Assembly (NCBI RefSeq): GCF_001723685.1
Contig: NZ_MCBX01000001.1
Span: forward strand, 172,501-236,500
Reading direction: 5' to 3'
Origin: Candidatus Marithrix sp. Canyon 246
Lineage (GTDB): Bacteria > Pseudomonadota > Gammaproteobacteria > Beggiatoales > Beggiatoaceae
DNA length: 64,000 nucleotides
The translations under genes were made by a program, and so were the position numbers. Numbering within the stretch: the stretch's first letter is position 1; the number at the start of each line of letters is the position of its first letter. Positions 35,155-42,447 of this stretch are shown one piece after another. The notes beneath the pieces are model-generated. The model was not told the origin of the DNA, did not search any database, and saw nothing but the letters and a program-made list of their open reading frames with translations.

Positions 35155-35477
35155 ATGCGACCAAATAACACTATAAAAATAAACGAGAAAATAAAATTCA
35201 TTCGCTCACTAAAAAGTTGGACGCAAGAACAAGTGGCAGATAAATTAGGAATAACTACTCATGCATGTAAATTTTTCTAGGTTGCAACAAATTGCTGAGG
35301 TAATGGAAATAGATTTGCTACAGTTACTGAGTTTAAATTATTTGCTTTACTTCATCAATGGAACAATCCGACAACAAACATGACACGAAGAAAGCAAATT
35401 TAATGAATGAGCAATTGCAAAAAGAAGTGGAATACTTGAAAGAAATTACAAATAACTTATTGCTTATTAAAAAATAG
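35155..35477 (+). pseudogene. XRE-family regulator, internally deleted (copy 2)
   Basis: MRPNNTIKINEKIKFIRSLK, WTQEQVADKLGITTHA, then the same premature stop as copy 1; the continuation SRLQQIAEVMEIDLLQLLS is intact in another frame. A third frame ends with a coiled-coil-like tail (EQLQKEVEYLKEITNNLLLIKK) typical of this regulator family. Adjacent to the ClpB-like gene end. Confidence 0.7.
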
Positions 35478-35503
35478 TACAACGGATTTACCAGCACTAC
35501 CCC

Positions 35504-38500
35504 TCAATTTCTAGCAAAATACCAAAGTAAAGCCCATTCATGTGCATCTAACAAGGTACTATTTAGCATTCCTGTATTAAAATCGGTTAATACTCCGGTT
35601 TTTTTATCGTCAGCTAGGGCATAGCTACGGATAATAGGTAGTTGTTCTTGATCATTAGTATTGGTGAAGCTTACTTCAATTGGTATTGCATTTTTATTTG
35701 AAAGATGAAATAGGTGAATTCCTATTTCATTAGCTAGTAAGTTTTCTAATCCGGCTCCTTTTATATGCAATTGTGTGTCTATGCGTGTACTTTCTATTCC
35801 TAGATAAATCAATGTTTTTTCGTAAGCATTTAGAAGGTAGTTTAGTTCGGGTTCTCCGCTTCCATATATTCTTGATTGTAAAACTAATGTTAGTTGTTGC
35901 TGATTATTTATTTGTTGGCAGAAATATTCTGAAAAATTTAGTTTCATGATTAAATTTACCCAATTGCTGTTTAATTCTTGAATTAGTTTTGGGGCAATTA
36001 CATAAATTTCTTCTAAATAATCATGAATATCTTGGTGAGCATATAAGTCAGCAGCATTTATAGTTTGATAATTAGTCCAATTATATTTAGTTGATGTAAA
36101 ACGGATTTCTCTAAAATCACGCGCTGTTTCCATATTCCATAATAGTTCATCTAATTGTTCTTTCAGTTCAAATAGCGATTCTTGCAAGTTTAAAATAAAA
36201 CGTATTTTTTCATTAGAACTACTTAAATCTATATCGTTTTCTGTTCTTAAAGCATATAGTTGTTGTCTTAAATCAATAACTAAATCTAGTTTTTCACTGA
36301 CAATGTCTATTGATGGTATTTGTGGAATTGTAATCGGTTTCTGGCTTGAACTAGCAATTAATGCGGTTATTTTAGGTTCTAAACGTTCATGTCGCCAATC
36401 TATATCTAAAATAATTGGTTGTGTAGCTTGTAATTTTACTAATTGTTTAGCCGCTAAGGCGGTTAAGTCGCGTTCTATTCCTCGTTTTAATGCACGCCCA
36501 CCTAATAAGGCATCAAATCCACGTATTGTTACTTGCTTTAATGCCGCTTCTGATATATTCAGTATGGTTGTTCGTCTTACAAAGCCGTCTCTTTGTAATA
36601 AGTCATTGAGTTGTATCTTAGTTATCGCAATTGCATCTTTTAAATTCAGGGATTTAAAGGCTACTAAGCGATCTATACGATTTAATAATTCTGGGCGAAA
36701 GAAGTCTTCAACAGCGGCGCGATAACTACTATTTTGTTGTGCTTTTTTATCTATAAATCCCAGATTACGACTAGCTTGTTCTGCTCCTAAGTTAGAAGTT
36801 AAAATAATAATTGTATTAGTAAAATCTGTAGTACGCCCTAAAGCGTCAGTCAATCGCCCCTCTCCTAAAACTTGCAATAATAAATCATGAATTTTAGGAT
36901 GAGCTTTTTCAATTTCATCTAAAAGTAAAACACAAAATGGTTGATGACGTATTTGAGTAGTTAATAAACCTTCAGGTTTGCGCCAATCTCCAATTAAACG
37001 CCCAACATCAGCATCAGTCACAAATTCATTCATATCAAAACGAATTAGTTGCGATTCATCAGTAAATAAATAACGAGTTAGCACTTTTGCCGCTTGAGTT
37101 TTCCCTACTCCTGTTGGACCTATAAATAACAAAGTAGCCGTAGGCTTTTTAGGGTCTTGAAGTCCTGATTTTATTGTTTGTACTACATTTGCTAAACATT
37201 CAACTGCTTCTGTTTGCCCAATTAATTGAGTAGCAAGCTTGGCTAAATCTAATGTATTTTGGGTGTTTATATGACTAATTTCATTAACAGCGGCTTTAAC
37301 TTCTGCAATACCGACTTCGCTATGACGAATTGCTAAGCGTTCCATAAAATTAACAATATTGCCCGGCTTGGCACTGGTTCGTAATAATGAGTTTGTTAAA
37401 GCAAAAATACGCGCAATAGCTGTATTATCAATTTTACAGTTATGTAATTGTTCTAAACGTGATCTTTCTAATAGGGCAACTGAAGCACTGTCAGTCATAT
37501 TCAGTTCATTTAGACGGAAAACTTGACATAAATCAGCAAATCGACGATCTGTTTCCATGACAATATTCCATTCTTCTTGACTAGCTTCTGCAATAAATGT
37601 AAGGGCTTGTCTTTCTAAATATGGTTTGAGTACATCGCTAAGAGTTAATGAGTTTTGGGCAGATTTACCAATCCTAAATAAAGCGACAATATTATCAATA
37701 AATAAACGTGGGCGTTTTTCAGGTGATGGTTTAATCAGATATTCTAAAATTGATTCAAAGCGGCGTTGCCACATACCGACAATACTCATGCCTGCAATGA
37801 TACGATTTGGATCAAGATGCCAAATTGTTGCTTTTGCTTGGTTTTTTTGTAGAGAACGATAAAAACATTCATGTAATAAACTGGTTCTGCCACAACCGGG
37901 TGAACCAATAATTACTACTGCTGTCATTTTTTCACTAAAAATTAAATTACTAAGTGTTTCTATTTCAGAATCACGCAATAAGGCGCGTTGTAATTTATTA
38001 GGATATTTTTCAAATAAATTGCTACCAACTCGTGCAATTTCACTGGCTCCAGAAAACTTTTGTTGTTGATTACTTAAAGAAGCAAACCAATTAATAAAAG
38101 TATTTTCAAAAGGAAATTTAGCGCGTTTAACATTTATTGATACGTTTAATGTGGTGATAAATTCTCCACCGATTGCATAATAATCATTAGGAGAAAAATT
38201 ATCCTGCTTGCGCTTTAATTGCATTTCATCGCGAGTAATGTTTATAATTTGTTCAAACAAATCACCATGTTCTATGATGTTATCATGAATAATTGCAAAC
38301 TTATTAAATGCAGGTAAGAATACAAATTGATGTTGTTTTAGAAAAAAACGAATAACTAGAAATTTGCCAAAAACCATATGTTGCCCAAGAGAAAAATATA
38401 GTTTTTGAAATTCTAATTTTAGTTTAGGATTAAAAGTAATCCATAATAAATCATCAATTGTCTCACGCTCTGTCTGAAAAGAACGAAAATAGCGGCGTAT

Positions 38501-38638
38501 TTCTTTAGCAAGCAAATCCATGCCATCACGAAAACGTCTAGCACTAGAGAATGGATTATCTAAAAATAATGGTTTTAAATGATAACTATCTTTGGAGGGA
38601 GTTACAAGAACAGGAATTTCTAAATTTACTTTCGGCAC
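35504..38638 (-). CDS. ClpB/ClpA-like double AAA+ ATPase with novel N-terminal and release-factor-like C-terminal regions
   Basis: 1044 aa. Residues 1-215 are unrecognised and lack Clp_N repeats. AAA-1 (about 220-450) is degenerate: GSPGCGRTSLLHE has Arg for the Walker A Lys, and Walker B is LFIDNI. AAA-2 (about 470-740) is intact: GPTGVGKTQAAKVL, LLLDEIEKAHP, ILTSNLGAEQ, FFRPELLNRID, GGRALKRGIERDL. From about 800 a helical region leads to LVLQSRIYGSGEPELNYLLNAYEK and IKGAGLENLLANEIGIHLF (about 960-1010), which resemble the PCRF domain of RF1/RF2. Possibly a ribosome- or aggregate-linked unfoldase; function not established. Divergent from ispA, 89 bases apart. Confidence 0.85.
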   Translation of the reverse strand: MPKVNLEIPVLVTPSKDSYHLKPLFLDNPFSSARRFRDGMDLLAKEIRRYFRSFQTERETIDDLLWITFNPKLKLEFQKLYFSLGQHMVFGKFLVIRFFLKQHQFVFLPAFNKFAIIHDNIIEHGDLFEQIINITRDEMQLKRKQDNFSPNDYYAIGGEFITTLNVSINVKRAKFPFENTFINWFASLSNQQQKFSGASEIARVGSNLFEKYPNKLQRALLRDSEIETLSNLIFSEKMTAVVIIGSPGCGRTSLLHECFYRSLQKNQAKATIWHLDPNRIIAGMSIVGMWQRRFESILEYLIKPSPEKRPRLFIDNIVALFRIGKSAQNSLTLSDVLKPYLERQALTFIAEASQEEWNIVMETDRRFADLCQVFRLNELNMTDSASVALLERSRLEQLHNCKIDNTAIARIFALTNSLLRTSAKPGNIVNFMERLAIRHSEVGIAEVKAAVNEISHINTQNTLDLAKLATQLIGQTEAVECLANVVQTIKSGLQDPKKPTATLLFIGPTGVGKTQAAKVLTRYLFTDESQLIRFDMNEFVTDADVGRLIGDWRKPEGLLTTQIRHQPFCVLLLDEIEKAHPKIHDLLLQVLGEGRLTDALGRTTDFTNTIIILTSNLGAEQASRNLGFIDKKAQQNSSYRAAVEDFFRPELLNRIDRLVAFKSLNLKDAIAITKIQLNDLLQRDGFVRRTTILNISEAALKQVTIRGFDALLGGRALKRGIERDLTALAAKQLVKLQATQPIILDIDWRHERLEPKITALIASSSQKPITIPQIPSIDIVSEKLDLVIDLRQQLYALRTENDIDLSSSNEKIRFILNLQESLFELKEQLDELLWNMETARDFREIRFTSTKYNWTNYQTINAADLYAHQDIHDYLEEIYVIAPKLIQELNSNWVNLIMKLNFSEYFCQQINNQQQLTLVLQSRIYGSGEPELNYLLNAYEKTLIYLGIESTRIDTQLHIKGAGLENLLANEIGIHLFHLSNKNAIPIEVSFTNTNDQEQLPIIRSYALADDKKTGVLTDFNTGMLNSTLLDAHEWALLWYFARN

Positions 38639-38727
38639 TGCTTATTTATTAGCTAATGTAGTTATATAATGAAGTATAGCAAATGATTTTGCATTATGCT
38701 TATAACTATTAATTATAAGAGTATATT

Positions 38728-39588
38728 ATGACCTTAGAATATTTAATGAAACACTATCAACAAAGAGTTGATAAACAATTAGATTTATGTTTACCATTTG
38801 CTAACATTAATCCTAGTCGTTTACATGAAGCGATGCGTTATTCAGTATTTAATGGTGGTAAAAGAATACGCCCATTATTAGTTTATTTAACTGGTAAAGC
38901 ATTAGGTGTTGATGATATAGCTTTAGATGCGCCGAGCTGTGCGGTTGAATTAATTCATGCTTATTCATTAGTGCATGATGATTTGCCTGCAATGGATGAT
39001 GATGATTTACGTCGCGGCAAACCTAGCTGTCACAAAGCTTTTGATGAGGCAACTGCTATTTTAGCAGGGGATGCTTTACAAAGTTTGGCTTTTGAGCTGT
39101 TAAGTCATAATTCAGAAATGATTAAAACACTAGCAGTTGCTATTGGATCACGTGGAATGGTAGGTGGTCAAGCTATTGATATAGCTGCGATTGGACAGTC
39201 TTTAAATATCGCTGAATTAGAAAATATGCACATTCATAAAACCGGTGCTTTAATTCGTGGCTGTGTAAAAATGGGTGCATTAGCTTCTGAAATGATTGAT
39301 GAAAATTTATTAAATAAATTAGATCATTATGCTAAATGTATTGGTTTAGCTTTTCAAATTAAAGATGATATTTTAGATATAGAAGCCAATACTGAAACAC
39401 TAGGAAAAACCCAAGGTGCTGATCTTGCTAATGATAAAGTAACTTATCCTTCTTTATTAGGATTAACTGGTGCTAAAGAAATGGCGACAGAATTAATTGC
39501 AGATGCTATAAATAGCCTTAATGATTTGGATCAGAAGGCTGATCCATTACGATGGATGGCTAGTTATATTTTAAATCGTAATTATTGA
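38728..39588 (+). CDS. ispA: (2E,6E)-farnesyl diphosphate synthase
   Basis: 286 aa polyprenyl synthetase. FNGGKRIRPLLVYLTGK, first Asp-rich motif DDLPAMDDDDLRRGKPSCHK, second motif IKDDILDIEANTETLGKTQGADLANDK. Makes C15 isoprenoid for quinones and undecaprenol. No xseB or dxs neighbour. A palindrome follows 5 bases after the stop. Confidence 0.96.
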   Translation: MTLEYLMKHYQQRVDKQLDLCLPFANINPSRLHEAMRYSVFNGGKRIRPLLVYLTGKALGVDDIALDAPSCAVELIHAYSLVHDDLPAMDDDDLRRGKPSCHKAFDEATAILAGDALQSLAFELLSHNSEMIKTLAVAIGSRGMVGGQAIDIAAIGQSLNIAELENMHIHKTGALIRGCVKMGALASEMIDENLLNKLDHYAKCIGLAFQIKDDILDIEANTETLGKTQGADLANDKVTYPSLLGLTGAKEMATELIADAINSLNDLDQKADPLRWMASYILNRNY

Positions 39589-39593
39589 TAAAA

Positions 39594-39626
39594 AGACCTG
39601 ACAGGTTTTTAAAACCTGTCAGGTCT
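39594..39626. repeat. Palindromic repeat, GACCTGACAGGT family, long form (copy 4)
   Basis: Immediately 3' of ispA; identical 33-base core to 11106. Confidence 0.9.
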
Positions 39627-39934
39627 AAAACTTCAAAATTCAAAATTAAACCCAATACTTATTGAATGTATAGAATCTGTATGCTGACCAAATATCATAT
39701 CAGTTCTATATGTTATTATCTGGTTCCCATCCTATATTTGAGCTTAGCCCTATTAGATTTTATGATTCTACACCATAATTAAAATATCCATATTTCCTGA
39801 CATTACTTGCTGATAATAACATACGCCCAGCATAATGATATACACTGTTACCATCAAGAGAGCCATATCCAAAGTGTGGTCTAAATAATTTAGCTGATTT
39901 TTCTTCTGTATATTTCAGCGCGTTTTTGTAATTC

Positions 39935-40070
39935 TACTGGAAGTAATAGGAAAATGTATAAATCATGCGATACAACAAATTTTTGAACTCACGATAGGGC
40001 AACCGTGGTTAGTAAACGCATTAGGTAGAGAATTATGTTTTGATGATTATGCTATTGCTTGGAATAAAAC
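39935..40070 (+). pseudogene. Remnant of an AAA-ATPase-like gene
   Basis: Codons around 39950-40060 read IQQIFELTIGQPWLVNALGRELCFDDYAI, which fits the end of the AAA-ATPase-like family (G-Q-P-W-L-V-N-A-L). No intact frame. The 39627-39934 stretch before it shows only AT-rich non-coding sequence. Confidence 0.45.
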
Positions 40071-40089
40071 TATGTGTATCAATTACCCG

Positions 40090-40593
40090 CATTAAATATT
40101 TTGGGTAAATCACAATTACATAACATAGATTACTCACATGATGTGGTTTTACTAACAAGTAAAAATCAGTTGTTATATTTAGCTAAAAAAATAATTTTAC
40201 ATGGGTTATGTGGGGAGGATATTTTTACTTTCCTGAAACTCAAAGTTGGATAAATTAAGAAAATATAAGGATATAGATATTTGTACCTTTATCTTACGGA
40301 GACCCAAAAGGAGTATACATAAAAGAGGTTATATCAACAGGTACGAAGATATTTGGAGACAAATTCATACCTATGACTGAATTCATGGATTTTGACAAGT
40401 ATCTAAACTTTTTAGGGAGTATAAATATTACTATTTTTAATCATAATAGACAGCAAGCTATGGGAAATACAATCACACTTCTTGGATTTGGTAAAAAGGT
40501 TTAAATGTGAAAAAACATAACATAGAAAGAGTCAAAAGATATTTTTCAAAAGAAAATTATATGAAACAATTTCAAATGTTATTTGAGAGTTAA
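40090..40593 (+). pseudogene. Decayed Fuc4NAc/TDP-sugar glycosyltransferase (WecF-like)
   Basis: Frames in several phases give VLLTSKNQLLYLAKKIILHG, then VPLSYGDPKGVYIKEVIS, KIFGDKFIPMTEFMDF, INITIFNHNRQQAMGN and ITLLGFGKKV, followed by a C-terminal RVKRYFSKENYMKQFQMLF. I recognise this order as the TDP-Fuc4NAc:lipid II transferase family (Glyco_transf_56). Multiple frameshifts make it non-functional. Confidence 0.65.
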
Positions 40594-40594
40594 A

Positions 40595-40849
40595 ATGGCA
40601 TATTATACTGACAATGAGATAAATGATAATTCTAGAATTGATGATTTAATAGTAGGAGCTGGTTCTGTTATTATGCCCGGTGTTATTGTGGATGAAGGAA
40701 CATCTATAGGGGCAATGTCTTTAGTTAGAAAAAAAACAGAACCTTGGAGTATTTATATAGGCAATCCAGCTAAAAAAATTAAAAAGTCATATTTGAATAA
40801 AAAATTAGTAATGGGAACTTTTAACAACATCCTGCACCCATGCCCTTGA
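40595..40849 (+). pseudogene. Truncated hexapeptide acyltransferase (C-terminal part)
   Basis: 84 codons: DDLIVGAGSVIMPGVIVDEGTSIGAMSLVRKKTEPWSIYIGNPAKKIK is the last turns of a left-handed beta-helix acyltransferase as found in sugar-modifying (O-antigen/ECA) clusters. The N-terminal coils and catalytic His are absent. The final codons run into the WecE-like fragment. Confidence 0.65.
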
Positions 40850-40931
40850 AATGGCTGCAATATTGATTGATATACAGCCAAATGATGAAGTAATCATGCC
40901 TAGCTACACTTTTGTAAGATATTTTTATTAA
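40826..40931 (+). pseudogene. Fragment of a DegT/WecE-like sugar aminotransferase
   Basis: In another frame: TSCTHALEMAAILIDIQPND then EVIMPSYTFV, a typical piece of the PLP-dependent sugar transaminase family (WecE/RffA), then a stop. About 35 codons survive. Confidence 0.65.
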
Positions 40932-40980
40932 AATGATTAAACCCAATGAAAAACATAATAATATTTCTCAAGGTCAATAT

Positions 40981-41814
40981 ATGCAAACATTAGTTTCAGT
41001 AATCACACCAGCCTATCATGCCCAAGCTTTTATTACTCGTGCGGTTCGCTCCATATTGTCACAAACGGAGACTAATTGGGAATTATTAATAATTAGTGAT
41101 GATGGTTTTGATTATCAGAATTTTCTTAAACAGCGAGGGATAGATGATAAGCGCATTCGTTATTTTTATTCCCGTAGCATTGGCAGCGGTCCTAACGCGG
41201 CACGTAATGTCGCATTGGCGGAACTTAGATCTACCTTTATTGCGCCTTTAGATGCTGATGATTTATATTATCCATCGCGCTTAGAACGTTTATTGCCACT
41301 AGCAGAAAAATCAGGTTTAGCATTAGATAATGTACGAGTCATCAATGAAGCAGCCGGCGAATTAATTGGCTTAGCCTTTGATGAAAAGCCTATAATTAAT
41401 TTTACTTATGAGGATTTTGTGAAATCTCAAGTGCCTTTAGTGTTTTTATTCCATACGCGGCTAATAGAGCAAGGCTGGGATGAGGATATTCTTTTGGGAG
41501 CAGATACGCTGTTTAATTTGCGGGCTTTAGAAAAAGCCCAATCTGCTTTATTTGTGTCTGAACCTCTTCATGAATACCGAGTACATAATCAATCCATTTG
41601 TCATTCAGCAGATGCTGGAACACGCGCCGATTCTGCCTATCAGCTATCCCTAAATAAGCTGGCAGAAAATGGTTTAGGTTTTACGAGTGCAGAATACCAA
41701 TTGAAAGTTCAATCTATGTTAGAACAAAAACGTATTCTTAATCGTCGATATATGCAGGCTAAAGCAGCCAATTTGGTGGGTAGTTTTCAAGAATTTGTAG
41801 CTAAACTACTTTAA
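40981..41814 (+). CDS. Family 2 glycosyltransferase
   Basis: 277 aa from the ATG at 40981, preceded by AAGG; an ATG at 40933 is in frame but has no ribosome site. GT-A fold: VSVITPAYHAQAFITRAVRSILSQT, WELLIISDDG, GPNAARNVALAELRSTFIAPLDADDLY with the D-x-D metal site, then LLGADTLFNLRALEKA. Acceptor unknown; it is the only intact gene of the decayed polysaccharide segment 39.9-41.8 kb. Confidence 0.88.
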   Translation: MQTLVSVITPAYHAQAFITRAVRSILSQTETNWELLIISDDGFDYQNFLKQRGIDDKRIRYFYSRSIGSGPNAARNVALAELRSTFIAPLDADDLYYPSRLERLLPLAEKSGLALDNVRVINEAAGELIGLAFDEKPIINFTYEDFVKSQVPLVFLFHTRLIEQGWDEDILLGADTLFNLRALEKAQSALFVSEPLHEYRVHNQSICHSADAGTRADSAYQLSLNKLAENGLGFTSAEYQLKVQSMLEQKRILNRRYMQAKAANLVGSFQEFVAKLL

Positions 41815-41981
41815 GTAATAAGTAGTAGTGATAACTAAAGTATTTTAATTTTAGTCTTAGGAAATTCAGAATAATCACTATCTAAAGTAGAAGCTAGTAC
41901 AGGCATAGATGTAGATGCTACAGATGCCAAGAACTGGTTGGCTATTGATTGTAAGGGGACTGTGATTCAGTGAATTATCTC

Positions 41982-41996
41982 AGACCTGACAGGTCT
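41982..41996. repeat. Palindromic repeat, GACCTGACAGGT family, short form (copy 5)
   Basis: AGACCTGACAGGTCT, within the left ~41-base direct repeat. Confidence 0.8.
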
Positions 41997-42001
41997 AAAA
42001 T

Positions 42002-42098
42002 GTAGGGTGGGTAGAGCGGATGCGAAACCCACCAAAGTAGCTAAAATGGTGGGTTTCGCTTCGCTGACTTCGTATCGCTGCCGCTCTACCCACCCTAC
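42002..42098. repeat. Palindromic repeat, GTAGGGTGGGTAGAGCG family (copy 2)
   Basis: 97 bases, longer than the other copies by an extra GACTTCGTATCGCTG-type loop. Lies between two ~41-base direct repeats. Confidence 0.9.
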
Positions 42099-42134
42099 AA
42101 AAACTACAAAAACTGTGATTTAGTGAATTCTCTC

Positions 42135-42149
42135 AGACCTGACAGGTCT
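42135..42149. repeat. Palindromic repeat, GACCTGACAGGT family, short form (copy 6), at the nirD stop
   Basis: AGACCTGACAGGTCT. On the minus strand its outer bases form part of the TAG stop codon of nirD (42148-42150). Confidence 0.85.
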
Positions 42150-42447
42150 AAATTTCCAAAACCAATTGCCCATCCGCATCAACATCAATCTTAAAATGCC
42201 CAGCACAGCCTTCATCTGGTGCTATTGCTTCTCCATCAGCTAAATTTATACGCCAATTATGTAGTGGGCAGGTTACTGTATGACCATGTACGATACCTTG
42301 TGATAAGGGTCCATTTTTGTGGGGGCATTTGTCTGCTAATGCGAATACTTTGTCATCTGCTGTTCTAAATATCGCAATATCGCCTTGTTTAGTTTTAACA
42401 ACTCTTGCACCTAAGCGCGGTATGTCTTTTATATTTCCTATATTCAT
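42148..42447 (-). CDS. nirD: Nitrite reductase small subunit, Rieske-type NirD
   Basis: 99 aa. Rieske [2Fe-2S] fold: CPHKNGPLSQG and CPLHNWRI supply the Cys-x-His and Cys-x2-His ligands. Small partner of the assimilatory NADH nitrite reductase. Overlaps the upstream nirB by 4 bases. The stop codon lies in a palindrome. Confidence 0.93.
   Translation of the reverse strand: MNIGNIKDIPRLGARVVKTKQGDIAIFRTADDKVFALADKCPHKNGPLSQGIVHGHTVTCPLHNWRINLADGEAIAPDEGCAGHFKIDVDADGQLVLEI

Larger units (their letters stand above)
41815..42147. other. Repeat-rich intergenic region with a nirB-derived fragment
   Basis: 41851-41900 is a near-copy (about 47 of 51 bases) of 43438-43486 inside nirB, on the same strand and in the same frame, and extends as a decayed frame. 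Then two ~41-base direct repeats (41959-41999 and 42112-42152) flank the palindrome at 42002. No intact gene. Confidence 0.65.

Noticed and set aside
40583-40849. Intact small acetyltransferase
   Set aside because: Lacks the N-terminal coils and catalytic His; it is the tail of a broken gene.
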